From Cololabis saira (Eukaryota > Chordata > Actinopteri > Beloniformes > Belonidae), in contig NC_084591.1 in assembly GCF_033807715.1 (NCBI RefSeq), positions 27,314,090-27,378,089 of the forward strand: a stretch of 64,000 nucleotides of DNA. The letters run 5' to 3'. How positions within the stretch are numbered: position 1 is the stretch's first letter; the number at the start of each line of letters is the position of its first letter. This document shows positions 38,041 through 51,900 of this stretch, in pieces. The notes beneath the pieces are model-generated. The model did no database searches and was not told the origin of the DNA. It was given only the letters and a program-made list of their open reading frames with translations. Position numbers and translations under genes: made by a program.

Positions 38041-41000
38041 TAAATGCTAGCTGTCATCCCTTTTGCTACTTAGTCCTTATATCACTAAGACTTCAGAGGA
38101 GTGAATAAAGACCATTTATAAATTAAAATACATTTTGTTTTGCTGTTACTTCACCACCGCGACTGGCAGTTGGTTGGCTTGAAAGGGCCAGAGGGTGAAG
38201 CTTTGCTAGCAAGTAGCTTCTGCTAACCATGGGTCACCTACACAATTGCAGCCTTGCAGCACACCAGGGCTTCATCACAACTGGGTTCTGGCTTCTTGAG
38301 CGGAAACACCCTCCAGGTAGGCTTTTCTTTTAGACTAACTAACTAACTAACTTTGGAACCCCGTTGAGTCCCAGCGGTGATGAAGCTCTAAGAACTACAA
38401 GGATGCGTCATTTCTGATGTTGCCACCAAAATGGTATTTGAAACAACAGGTCTGCCATGGGTCCTCCACCTCAAGGTCAGCAGTGAGACCATCAACAAAG
38501 TGATGAAGAGGTCATTTTCTGATGACGCCACTGAAACAATATTTAAAATGGAAGGTCTCGCTGCGGACATGCACCAGGAGCTCCTTAGCTCTCATATCAG
38601 CACCTTTTCAAGAGAAAGGCCACAAGGACCTGCAGTTACCTGGACCAGGGATGAGTGGCTGCAGGTGATGGACTGATTTAATCAGAATGCATGTAAAGTC
38701 ATATTATGTAGCATTATGTAGCATGATCTAAGCCATCCAAGCTAAAATAGGTAACTTGCTGTGACTTAACTATGTGGGCGTGGCTTTTAGACAATGCAGT
38801 ACAGGTGGGAAACAAGGCTTCAAAGGCAGTTTTTAAATGTCACTTTAATATTCCAGGTTGAGTTCTTCTCATGAAGATGTTTTTTTTTTCTTTTAGTCAT
38901 TTAATTTTTCCTTTTCTTCAGGGCAGCCACTGGGGCCGGGAATATTGCTTTCCAGCCAGTGGAAAGAACCTTCTGGACACTATCCCAGCCTGTCCAGGAC
39001 TAGCATGTTGAGAACAGCTGAAGAGGGAGGAGCTGACTGGGAAAACAACTACAGCCGAACCCGTCTGTCTCTCCACCTGCCTCTGAAGGAGCATTATCTG
39101 GGGAAAACTCTCTGCTCTGATGGCTCACAGTGAACTAAAACCATGTCTACACTAAGCTGCGCCAGAGAAGCTAGCAGTTGTTGCTGTACATCTGCACCAG
39201 TAACTCTTTTGGGTGCAGATTCTTAGCAGAAATCTCATGGTTCAAGGTTCTTTCTTATCAAAACACAGCAGACGCGCACAGAGGATTACAAGTAAGCAAG
39301 AAATTGTTTTTATTCTTGTTCTAACAAAAGGTTTATTGTATAAAAACTCAGTGATGGCAACTCAGTCCTTGTTGCTCCAGGCATGGAGAGGATAGATGAT
39401 AGATGAATGGATATTAATAAAAAGAATCTAGAGGTACATTTTTCTTGATTGTTTGTTTTATTTTTTATAACTGAAAAAGGGCAGGCTTGGTTTTTCCTCC
39501 AGGACTTCTGTAGGTTGAAACAGTAAACTAAACCAGCAGAATAGAGCTGATAAAGTGAGAACAAAGAAAGCAAATGCCATTACTCACCTTCTGACAACAT
39601 GACAAGTGTGTTTAATAGCACAATCAAATATGTAACATCCAAGAGTTATCCAGTCAACTCACCCTGCGGAAATGTAAAAAAGCAGCATTGATCAGGGGCT
39701 CAACACAGCTCTTTGTCATTATTGACTGGTCATGCTGTCAGAAAGCGAAAAAGAAAAAAAATTGACAAGGAAAATTTTTTGTGGAAACAAAAACAACAAC
39801 ATTTCCAGCCATTTAAAGCAAAATGACTAATTCACAAAGAAATATCAAACAGAGATTACAAATCAAATAGCAGTATTTACAGTTATATTCATTTTCAGTT
39901 CATTACACAAAAAAATCAGAAAATGAATGAAGCGTATTGCAGGCAATACGTTTTCATTACTCTTTATTAAATATTATGTCTATTCTTTACTTTTTCAATA
40001 AAGGAATGATACATTCACAGAAATGAAACCGAATCCACAGTGGTTAATCAGACTCTCCCAGGTTACCATAGCAATATAATATTCTAAACCAGAAGAAATC
40101 TCTTGTTTATTGGCACTGCAAGATGAATACAGACTGTGTCAGCCGTGCAGCACATGAAAGACTTTCCATTACTTTGATAAACACCAAAAAACCACCAGAA
40201 ATTGACTGAACTGGAGGTTCATGTAGATGGGTGAGAAAGCAGGGCTCTGGCCGACACAGCCATGGTGTGAAATCTTATTTAAAATATTTTCTCTTTCTCA
40301 TGAATAGATCAAGAAGAAATAAAGTGTAGAAAATATACTGGAGCATATTTTAAAAGTGTGAAGGCAGATCAAGAAATCAAGAAGGCAGAAATAAAGGTCC
40401 CACACAGCTCAAGCACATCACTTGGCACAAACAAAAAAGTAGCTACCTCATCATTAGACTTGCTTCGCCTGGATGACTTTAAGTAAAAAGATATTTACAA
40501 ACGCAGCAATTACATAAGCTTTCAATAAACGGTCATCTGCTCAATCACCTCTCATGAATTCGTGCTTGACAATTATTAATTTTTTGCTGTTTTTGATGAC
40601 AACTTGAGGCAACTTGAAGTATTTTTATTTTTAACAGTCCAGTAATACCTTGTTGCACAAAAGAATGTGGAGAATGAAAGAAGAAAATAAGTTCTACCAG
40701 AATAAAACAAAAAAATGCTTAAAACACAAAAGTAAAATCTTTTGTCTGGTGAGACAAACAAGCTGCATTGCAGCATCATAAACAAGCTCAATATCTTCAC
40801 AGTTATAGTCTGAAAGTCAATATTTACATGTTAACAACATGTTAAAATAAAACTGCTAGTAATTTGCAATAAAAATGGTCGCATTTTGACCAAAAAATGT
40901 ATTGCAAGTTTTATACTTTTTGGCCAGGGGCGCACAAATACATCAACCACAAGCAAAATGGTGTGTATGCTACACACACATATATACACGTGAAAAGAGA

Positions 41001-44000
41001 CATTTAAAAGGTTGATGTGGTTTTTTATTCTGACATAGTGGTTGAAATCAAGCTAACTTTCAGCTGCACGTTAAACCGCAGCTGAAAAACGACTAGGTAA
41101 CCCGGTTTTAGAAGTCACATGACTTTGATATGTTACATGGAGGTTAAACTTCTCCCTCAGTAAAAATCAGCAGCAACTGGTCCACCTTTTCTGAGCTCTT
41201 TTTTTATTAATCTGCCTGCATTTTGGCCTTCTGGTAAACTTCTGCCTAATTCTGACCTCGGTTTTGTTTCTTGTTTTGGATACCAGTGTCTTTGTTATAC
41301 ACTGGTATACAGGTAAGTGTCTCTGATCTGTGTTAGTTATGTTTGTATTGTTGCATTTTAAGTCCATTTTGTGCAATACATTGCAGAGTTACCTACAGAG
41401 CAGGAACTGCACTCTGGCTTTTGAGCAGGCTTATTGCATTTCTTGCTGCCACCTGCTATAGAGAATAAGAGGGATGATGTTCATCTCGGGACATCTGGCC
41501 AGACAAACAAATGACAGCCATATATTTCCTATATACTTTATCTTTCTCCTTTAGACAGACTTTGACATATATAATGAAAATACAAAAGCATATCTTCAAG
41601 TTTCATGGACACAAGGTATTGTTGAAAAAAATTCTAAAACTTCAAAAAATGAGCCTTGCCAGCATCTCGCTGTGTTACTTCCAACTTTCCTTGAGTTATT
41701 TTCCACATTTCTTTTCTTTTCTTTTTTTCCCTCTTTGTTATGGCCAAGCAGCCATCTCAGCTCAGGGTCATCATAACATGATTGCGTGGATTCTGCAACC
41801 ACAGGGAGGCTGCAACTTGGCTGGAGGAGGAGCCATGCTGTTTTCCTCCAATTAGAGCTGCTTCAGCCTCCCGCTGGTCTGCTGAGTTGGAGCAGTTTCT
41901 GTCATCATGACAGACTACATGTCCTGAAGCCTGTATGGCAAAGATATAGCTCAATAAGAGGCGTAAATGTGCCTGTCCATCACTAAACTTACTAGGTTGC
42001 CACTCTTAGATTGCATTAAGCATGAGCTTTTTGGAGACACATTATGGCCAAGCATACACAAAGATGCTGTCCACCTCTGTATTGTTATGTTGCTATGCTA
42101 CCACACTGATGCATGTCTTTTCTCAGAATGGAGAGCTCTTCACATTTATTATTTGCTGGGTTTGAAAACATGGCTTATGATAGCGCTGGTCTCTTGAGAG
42201 CTAGGCTCCATTCACAACCAGGAAGCACGAATATGGTTTTGTAAATTGCAAGAAGAGAAATTTATAATAACCGTATATCCGTTTTACAGTGCATCTTTAT
42301 AAAACAACCATTTCCTTTTCTGGAAATAGTTGTATTTTTAACAGTTGTGCATTTCAAACCAAACCATGGCACATTTCTTACAACAGCAATGTTATTTTAT
42401 GTCTAACTCAACAATGATAAAACACCCTTTAAGCAAAATAGAAAAATAGGACGTGGAGGTTGAACAGTTGCATCCGGGACTCTGACATAAAAATCTTGTA
42501 AAGGTTTCTAGTACCACACCTCAAACCTAAATATGTTGACTATGTCAGCCAAAAACACGGGATAGTGTTTGCTTCAGAAGTCATAACATGTCAGTGTTTA
42601 CTGTGGCTGAAGCGCCACTGGTGATCCTCAGCCAAATCCAGACGCTTTTAACATGTGTACAATTTTGTGGCCTCTTTCTTAAATATGTTTTTTAGTACAT
42701 TGACACATATTTTTACACTGTACCACCCTCTTCTAATGAATGGACAAGTATATAAGTAATGACATCTAACTGCAGCTTAACAGGTGCTGAATACTTTTTG
42801 CTATATTTGGATCGGGAGCAGTTTGCCTACAGTTTAAGAAGTGTGCATCCCTTCATCTGAGTCAAAATTGGGGCACATAAAAACTAGCTTCTTTTACCAG
42901 TGTCTAAGTCAAAACACATGCTAACAGGGAAGCATTTCAACTCCGCTGGCACAAAAACGTTCCCCTGGCGTAGTACTCAAACTAGGAAAAATGTTATGCT
43001 TGTATTTCTGGTTCTTGTACTCTTGCTCCTTCACTTATGCAACAAATACTTAAGATTCAACTCCCTTTGCTACTGAATACTGTAACAACCCTGCCTAAAA
43101 TATCAAGCAATTAAATATAAAATGCCTTATTGAAACTGAAGTGATTTAGAAGTTACAAATATCAGGATTTATACAGATTTGTGGCTTATGGATGCTGCTT
43201 AGTTTTCTCATGTCATCTGCATGAGCATTTGTGACAGTAATTAAACATGACACGATACTTAATAAAAAAAAAACTAAGTGTATTTTGAAGATTGGTTGGT
43301 TTTGAAAAACAGTGTCATATTTTTGCCTGATCTAAAATTGCATGAAGTATATAACATCAAATGTGTTTCATGGATGAATAGATTTCATCCATCCATGGTT
43401 TGGGCAAAGGTTGCCAGAGCTCTGTCTCTGGGCACATGCTGCTCGCGAGCCCTCCTCTGCCAAACATTCCCACCATGCCTTCACTTACTGTACATGCACT
43501 GAGTATGTCTCACATCCTCCCCCACCATCAGGTTTGACGCCAAAGGTAATTATTTGATAGCTACCCTCCGGTTTTAATCAAACCCTCTCAGGCGTAGGGT
43601 CCAATATCTTAAAAAATCAAATATTAGCCAGTGAATAGCAGAAAAGTCCAACAACAGGTCACCATTCAGGTTAAACTGTCATCAGCCAAGTGAGTGTTAA
43701 AGTTGGACCCTGGCACCAAAGTCCCCGTTATCCCACGTAATGTATTTGGGGGCATTGTTCATGTTTTCATGGCTTAATGAACTGCCTTGGGAGACACTAT
43801 CAGGGTCAAACTGCCTTCATGGGTCTCGGGATTACTAGAGCAATTAAAAATCTCTGCCACAATAAGATACTGATTTGAAGAGGGGATTTACACAGTCTGT
43901 ACACAGGCAATATAAAGCAGCGCACTGTATTTTCATACCCTTTTTATTAAGGAATAGTAAGTAAGTAAAACTCAAAAACAAAGGCAGAATGCAATAAAGA

Positions 44001-45419
44001 CAAAAGTCCAGTAGTGTATCTTTCTGTGACTTGTAGCTACACGGCCGTGAGCATGGGGAACCAAACAAATGCCTTGGGTTTATACTTTAGAGCATTTTTT
44101 TGAGTAAATGCATGCTTGTTTTTTTGTATCCTTTCAAAATTCCTTAGACATCACTTTTTTCCTTTTCTTTAAAAAGGTTACCCAGGGTTCTTCTTAACTT
44201 ACTTGGGTTCACAAGTTCATGCGTCAGCCTAGCATTTTCCGGTTCTTAGAGTCACAGAAATAAAAGTAAAATCTATTTATTCATCTAATTCATCCAGCAA
44301 GAGGAATAAATGTGTCAAATATTCTGAAAGCTCAATATAAAAACACATTTAGCTAATATAAAACACTGACTGGTTTGGGAGAAAAATAGCCCTTAATAAG
44401 GTATTAATGCAGCTTAAGAATGAAGTCAAAGAGAGAAAAAGCACAACAGTGTGGCTCCATCAGTCACTGTCTGTTTCTAAACCTTGGGCAGATGGCACCA
44501 TCGTTAAAACAGCTTACATGTACAGATGTGGTGCATTAAAACAATTCAGGGTCAAGGGTAAAAAGGTTCACAGAGCTTACATGTTAGACCTGGAGACTAC
44601 ATATCCTTGGATCATTAACCTTTTAAATCCTCACAAATCCAGCAGCCTTCTTATGCATATTTCTAAATCACATTATGATTACATTTCTAGCTTACTCTAG
44701 CTTACTTTTCATTTTCACAAAGAACTTACAGAGACTGTTCACCTGGACTCATGAGGAGCATTTGTGAATGATGAAAGAATGATTTTGTTTTCATCATGTG
44801 TCCTGTACTGAGAGGTTATCAATATAAAACATATACAAAATAATTTAATAATGCAACACGACCAAGTCAAATCTAAACGACTGCTTCTGCTGCTACTGGC
44901 ACCGACTTCCCTGTCCCCACAGTCACCTTGTTCATGAGCTCACTCAAAAATCATTAACCAAATCCTGAAAATACCCGAAAGCTTCAGGATGGACACTAAG
45001 CACCCTAAATTATTGATCATTACCTCTGCAGGCATATCTGTTTGGTTTGATGAAGCCTTTGTCTTTTGTGGAGTTAGGCTGAGCTCAGTTAACGCTGATG
45101 TCAGGGAGACATCACAGATACACTTCTTTTCAGTCCCAATAAAGCATTTTTTAAAGTATCTTTTATGATGATTCTGGTGCTTGAAGTGCTTGATGGAAAT
45201 GACTCTGCATGTCACTCTGCTTATCACCGAGTGCAAAAAAAGATTGCATAAATATATTGCCTCATGGACTTGGTTGTTAAGATTGTGCCATACTATCTCA
45301 TGTTAGTCACAGGTTGATTGATTTTTATGCAATTTTACTGTTATTCAAAGTACCATGTTGCCTAAGTCACCTGAGCAGTGGAGTAAGTGACAGAAATGTT
45401 TTCTTTTATTCAACGAGGT
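38041..45419. other. Non-coding DNA, nothing recognised
   Basis: AT-rich intergenic sequence. The open frames at 38431-38676 and 41511-41855 carry no motifs I recognise and lack upstream acceptors or initiation contexts that would support them. A short AACT tandem lies at about 38336-38352. Confidence 0.5.
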
Positions 45420-45445
45420 CAGTGGTTCCCAAACTTTTTATACAT
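45420..45445 (+). mobile_element. Possible hAT terminal repeat relic
   Basis: The word 'cagtggttcccaaacttttt' is the typical outer end of Charlie-like hAT elements. No matching inverted end was found nearby, so this is a solitary, decayed terminus. Confidence 0.4.
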
Positions 45446-45607
45446 TTGGAGGGACTGCTTTTCTTCGTTTTGATGGACAGATAGATCTGGTCTCCAGAAT
45501 CTGGTGACTATGTTTGATGAGCTATATTAATGAAAATGTGTGTTTTATTTGTTCATTAATTATTTTAGCAACTAACAAAATCAAATAATAAAAACAACTG
45601 ATATATT

Positions 45608-45660
45608 TGGAGCGGTCAGTTGGTCCAGTAGAACCACTCGCCGCCTGGTTTGACTCCCCT
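45608..45660 (+). repeat. Possible decayed tRNA-derived SINE head
   Basis: A box-A-like word (TCAGTTGGTCCAGTAGA) is followed about 30 bases later by GGTTTGACTCC, one base from the RNA polymerase III box B consensus. It does not fold into a full tRNA by eye, and no SINE body or tail is evident. A chance match is possible. Confidence 0.3.
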
Positions 45661-46322
45661 CAGACAACAAGGATCATTAGGAGATGGTGAAATGTCTACA
45701 ACATGCAGATTTGACATTCAATACCATTCTACGCATTGTAAGGGAAGTTTGCTACATAATCATGCATTTTGAATAAACTGGTCCATCTTCCTTACAGAGT
45801 TAGAATAGTTTTGAGTTTCTGAATATTTTTTATTTTTATTTCATGTTTGTTTGATTAATTCAGTTTGAGTTTCAGCTTCGTTTTAGTCTTTGAAGTATTG
45901 ACTTACAGATAAAAAAAATCTAGGATGAAAGAATCCAATCAGCAGTGAACAACAATTCTTTATCCTTTCTTTTGAATAATTAGAATTAGAAAAATAGAAT
46001 TAGTAACTACAGAGATGAAGCTTCAGACATAAAAACAGTAAGGCACGAGACGAAAATGAAAACCAGGTGAAGTTTACCTGAAATTCTTTTTTGTTTTGTT
46101 AGTTTTACATTTTTAATTTGATTTTAAGTTTAGTTATTACTGTATAAAAATCTTTAGTCTTTATTTTTATTTCAGTTAACAGGATTATTTTAGTTTTTGT
46201 TAACTATAATAACTCTGCTTCCTTAGACCATCTACAAATTAAAATTAAATTATTCTTTCACCTTGCAAATCTATGGCTTTCAGCAGCTTCTTATGTAAGC
46301 CGTCTTTCCTTCGCATAATACA

Positions 46323-46353
46323 AAAGGACCTCATTATGCTGATGAGGTCCTTT
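46323..46353. repeat. Perfect 12-base hairpin
   Basis: Arms AAAGGACCTCAT and ATGAGGTCCTTT with a 7-base loop. The AT-rich surroundings give no further clue. Confidence 0.65.
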
Positions 46354-48779
46354 GTATTTAAAACACGCACACACACGTATAAAATACACTTACTGTACAT
46401 ATGCATGGGTGAATGTCTAATTATTCCAATTAATTTAATTCAAAAAATATATCAAAGGTCAAAAGTCAATTATTACTAATCGATTAATGAAAATCAACAG
46501 GGCATGAGCTAATGAATATGAATGAACCTATTTTGCCTCGGACTTAAGTAAAACTTTAAAGTTCACATATTGAGCTATTGTGAAGATATAGACCATGACT
46601 AAAATAAAAAGATAGCTTTTTATAACTCAGCCTCTCTTCCTTATTTTTATGGTTCTTTTTTAAACCCTAACCACTTTCTTCAGACGCTGCTGTATAAATG
46701 CACATTGTTTATCACTGATCATTATTCAGCCTGCACCCGGCAGTGCTGACCACCGTTTCACCATCACTGCTGGCATTTGGGGTATTGTTGAGGCTGGAGG
46801 AGGCAGATGTAGGATTGCCTGACCAGATGGACACTGCTACTTCCACTGGTTTCTGCCTCTCCAACCACTGTGCTCTAAAACCTGGTGGTATTTTTTTCCC
46901 ACACCATCTTTAGCTTGCTTGTCCTTGCACCGCTGTTATGCTTTTTCACACACCATTCTTTTTTCCCCTGGTCATTCCTGTTTCTACTTCCCAAAGCAGA
47001 AAAGAAGGTGTAGCAGTGGTGCACTTCACAAGACACAGCAGGGTGAAATCAAGTCTCTACGGTGGCTTTGTTTATGCAGATTTAGGCTTCCTTGACCTAC
47101 AAATCATTTAAAATAACTTTATATGTTTACGTATTAAACAGCTGCACATCTTGTAAATGTGTAACATTGCTGAATTTTCTTCAGCGGGTGCGACGTCTCT
47201 GGCCGAGTTTTGATTTCATACGAGCATGGAACCCAGATTCAGGAGTTGCTCTGAGCCTGGAGTCCACTCAGGGAGTTCAGGTTTCACTTTACATCATCGC
47301 ATTGAAGCTTTGAGAGAAGGTTTGAGCTTTGACGTATATCACTTACAATGCAATCTATATGGTATAAAAGATGACACTATGAAGCTACAAAAGATTTTTT
47401 TAACTATTTTAAGTCAGGAAAAGCATAACATGGGGCCTGAATATTACCTAATGTATGATGAGGAATTCAAAGTCAATCTATTACGAACTGTCTTGGTCAG
47501 ACTTCCCACTAAAGCTGGTAAAAGTTAGCTCCAAAACAGGGAGAAATAAACTGTGGACAAAGTTCTTTGAAAGTGAAAGTTAAACCTTTGTGAAAGGTTG
47601 TTTTTTTTAAGTCTAATGCTGTGACTGACAGGGCTGCCATCTTTCACACGTTCACCATGAAACTCACACAGCTGACCTTTCCTACATGACCGGACATCGC
47701 TCTCCATTTCCTCAACCATTGGATAACTATCTGAGAAAATGGATCTCATAACAAATTCATAACCAACAACGTCGCTGTGTGAGGAGATGACACTGATAGC
47801 ACGCGAGCAGGCAGAGCAGGAGCTCACATCTCGGTCTTTTCACCGTCCATCTCTGAAACTTTACCGCCAGAAATGTTAAAAGAGCCTTTAATTAAGATTA
47901 CAGTAGGTCAAATGATCGCCGTTTAAAATTGATGGTAATGCAATCCTGTGTGACATTACAACTACACCAGCTGGGCTGTAAGTGTATTAAATAAACAGAA
48001 GAAACTGGTAAAACCATTTTTTCCAGCCAAACTGTAATTTCTTTTTGTTACTTTTGCTGATAGTCTTGTGACAACGAAGAATACCGGCCCCCGGGTTTGC
48101 TGCTGTGTAACCATGTTTAATAAATTCATTGGAAAGATTTAACATTAAAAAAGTACTCATAGCCTGCAGCCATTTTCGTCCAAAATGTTATTGTGAATCC
48201 AATCTCCGGTGTAAAATAACTTGTCTCCAAAGTACCAGCCTGTGCCTTCATCCATCCAGTAATGTTAGATACTGTCCTAGATTCCAATGTGCCCTCAGTC
48301 TAACTAATTTAGACACATTCACGTGGCTGTTTCTTACACAGTCCAAGTCGCCAGGTGGTGGAAAACAGCAGGAAATTTGTTTTGATTGGATATTTCTTCC
48401 CCCAGAAGAGAACCACACTCCCCGCTAATTAGGTATCTTAAGTAGTTTTCTTCCTTATTTTAAAATATTAACACATCCTCAGTGCTATAAACAATCAGTA
48501 AATAAATCTGATTTATGTTGCAGGATCTCTTATTTACCCAAACTATTTGGCATAATATATAAGTAAATTAAGTAAATTCTTTATGCAAAGCACTATGTAT
48601 TCAGGTGACATTTCCACATTTTCCATCAGAGCTCTGGCAGTGAAACTACTTTTTTTTCATAACATACAAACTTCAAAGGTAATATTAATTTCCTTTTGTA
48701 AGTAGTTAGCTTGTTGTTAGTTAGTATAAGGTTAGCAGTGTGGCTTCACAGCAAGAAGGCACCTAGTTTGATGCTGGTT
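46354..48779. other. Non-coding DNA, nothing recognised
   Basis: The open frame at 47226-47528 (100 residues) has no recognisable domain and no good splice or initiation context. I see no RNA gene. Confidence 0.5.
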
Positions 48780-48925
48780 TCCCCTGATAGCTCAAAAGTA
48801 TTGACCCATGTTAGGCTATTGACATTGACCCTAAACGAGAGGCTGTTCCTCTCCGTGTATCCCTGCAACAGACCCGCTGTAACCCTGAATAGGATGGAGT
48901 GGTATAGACAATGAACGGATGTATA
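48780..48925 (-). repeat. Dispersed fish repeat fragment (family B)
   Basis: The + strand has 'attgaccctaaacgag', 'gtgtatccctgcaacagacc', 'accctgaataggatggagtg' and 'gtatagacaatgaacggatg'. This is the order of a common teleost repeat that ends 'gaccctgaataggataagcggtatagaaaatggatgg'. It is opposite in orientation to the family B pieces at 32250 and 57237. Confidence 0.65.
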
Positions 48926-51900
48926 ATTCTGTAATTTAATGATGGGGTACATTACTGTTTTAATAAAGCACTTTAATGAACCTTCTTAAGAAACGCTGCA
49001 CTCACAACTGAAAGTAGTCCCTGTTTATGTGCCAACAACACATAAACTGTCAGTACATTTACATGCTCAGTTAAATCAAGCACCTGCTACATCTCCATCA
49101 GTCCGTACCATATGAATACTCTCCTCATCCCAATGTGGAAGGAAAAGAAGGGGATATAGTGTCTGAAGTATGGGGTATTTCACTTGATAGGTTGCAAAAT
49201 GGTCCAATTCATCTTGTCGGATTGGTGTTCTCACAATTACTGTAACTTGCTGTCTCACACACTAAAACAACTGACTTGTAACAATCCAATTAGTGGCACA
49301 TTGGTACCATATCAGTTGGTTGGACAGATTTACAGCTCTGTACATTTCAGACATGTTTCCAACAAACAAGATGTACACTTCGCCTTGGGGTGATTACTTG
49401 TCATCAGCTTCTTCTTCTGATATTACCATCTCAAAACTCGGGATGTGAACTGTGGATCAAAGTACTTGGGTCACTATATGTCCACTTGACGTATTTTGTA
49501 CTTGCAGAAGTATTTTAACTACCAATTGTGCCATCTGGGTGTGTAAGTCTAGATTCTTGATGATTTATGACTTCAGTTTGCCAACATGTTACCATTTATT
49601 TCATAAGTCCTGGCTCAGGTGGATGAAACACAGCGACATGTTTTACTAGAATCACTTGAGTGCACTAAGCATTCCTGTACTTAAAGAGTTAACTGGCTTC
49701 AGCAGACAACTTGCTGGCATGAAATCTTTAACCCAGTTTCAGGAACATTTTGGAGTTAAAACAGCCTCGAGTTTATTGTTGGATGGTGGGAAGTGTAAAC
49801 TTTCCTTAGGGATCCTAACAACAAGAATCAAAGCAGTTTTAAGTCTGAATGGAACATGTGTTTGAAATAAAATGACAGTTAATGTTAGCAAAAGGGGTAA
49901 CAGAGCTACATCAAAATTATTTATTTAAGCCTCTGGTAAGACTCAGAAAAGTAATCCCACTTAACCATAGTGCGTATGGGGTCCCTACAAGCAAACCCAA
50001 GTCATTTTAACTTTATATGTGTACAAAGCATGTGTAAAAAGCACATTTTGTGCAGGAATGTCAGTTTGTTCACTGCTACATTGTCATAGGTTTGTACAAG
50101 TTGTCCAAGGATGTCTGTATCATGTCTGTTAATAGACACAAAAGGAGGAGAGTTCATGGCACCTGCTACTAACACTACAGATATATACACATTTGTCATA
50201 ATAATTTATATATTTGTCGTAATTATACAAGTGACGTTGTGAGTCATTTCACCTCCCGACTAAAAATTATTAGAATAATAGCATTTCCAGCATCATGAGT
50301 GTCCCGGACTGGGATTTACATTGATAACTGAAGAAATTGATCTTTGCAGGATGGAGGACTGATAACATTTAAAGTGAGAATATTGAGATAGCCTCAACAT
50401 AGTGACAGATTTGGCTTAATTATGTAAACATATCAATTATGAATGCGTTTGCGTTGCCTGGTCATCAGAGAAACCAATAATAGATGAGGTATTGACACCG
50501 GCAGAGAAAAATCCATAATTTATTTAGAGCAAAATACTGTGGATGAGAGTTCATGGTCATCTCAGACGCAAGAAATGTACACATCTTGTGGGAAAAAAAA
50601 AGAGCAAATGCACTCAGATGAAAGGTCAAAGCCATCCTGGGAGCATAATGAAGATGCGTATAACAAACTGAGCGGTATGCCGGGTGCATGCTGCTGCTCT
50701 TCCCATCGTCTGGGGGCTTCTGCTTCCACCAGCATCTTTTCTTGCCAACATCTTCACATCATGGGAGCTTCAGAATGTGACACAAACAATACATTTCAGC
50801 CATTGCTTCAAAGCAGAGAGGCACACAGAGCTCTTCTTTAATAATCACCCTTTGATATAAACCATGAATTCTTCCTTTGTTTAATTTATAAAGGTGGTTA
50901 TGGGGTCTTATCTCACTGAGACTGTGTTAAAAAAAAATCTATTCATTTAAGAATGAGTCACAGATTTGATTCCATTTGATTCCATTTGAAGAAGCCTGTG
51001 TGATTCACTTTGCTCTGGCCTTCTGTACCGATGATTTATTCTGTTGGGACCAAAGTTAGCTGCCACAAACTTTAGCAAGCGATTGGTCGGAAATGGTTAA
51101 TTCCTTATTCTATTGGAGAATAGAAGCCCTTGTAACTTTGGTAATCAATATGAAGCAGCAGGACATTCAGCCACACCAGTTTTCAGTGAAGGAAAAATTT
51201 GTACGAATCTTGTTGCATCAATAATCTGAAGGAAGAAGTCAGAATAATTTATTAAATCAAGTTGAACATTCAGCTGCTGATCAACAGAAATTGTTGCTCA
51301 CTACCAAACAGAAATGGAGCTCTTATCAACAGTTTCATCTCAAGAGTTGCATCTGCACAGCTGACTTGACTACTGAGGCTGGCATTTTTGAGACAATGAG
51401 CCAACCTATGTCATCTTTATTGATCATTTTATCTTCACAGAGAAGTATATACCTCAGCTGTATAGTCCTTATATGAAGGTTGCATACTGACTCATTTTAG
51501 TGTTTGAATTTCAATTCTGTAACATCTAAGTCAGAGTTAAAGTACATCCTGCCATACTTGGGGTTACTCACACACTTTTCTAAGTATATTGCATACATGT
51601 ATGCTTGATTTATCATATATTTGATATAAGTATATCATAGGTGTATAAAATATCCATTTCATTTAAACATGTATTCATTAATAACAGAGTAATGTAGGAA
51701 GGCTTGTATTGTTGTTTCTGAAAAGATTGGGCAAGTGTTCACTACAATCCACATTTTGGCACAATTCATATCATAATAAGGACTGGTAGTGCATTATGCA
51801 CTTTCAAAAAAAGCTGATGGGTATTAACTTTTTTTAATGCCGAAAAAGAAGTGGGTTAGCACTGTTATTTAAATGGAAATCCAGGACTGTAATTCTCATT

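Noticed and set aside
47226..47528. 100-residue frame with several Met and Leu-rich words
   Set aside because: No conserved motif, AT-rich codon use like the surrounding DNA, and no exon signals.
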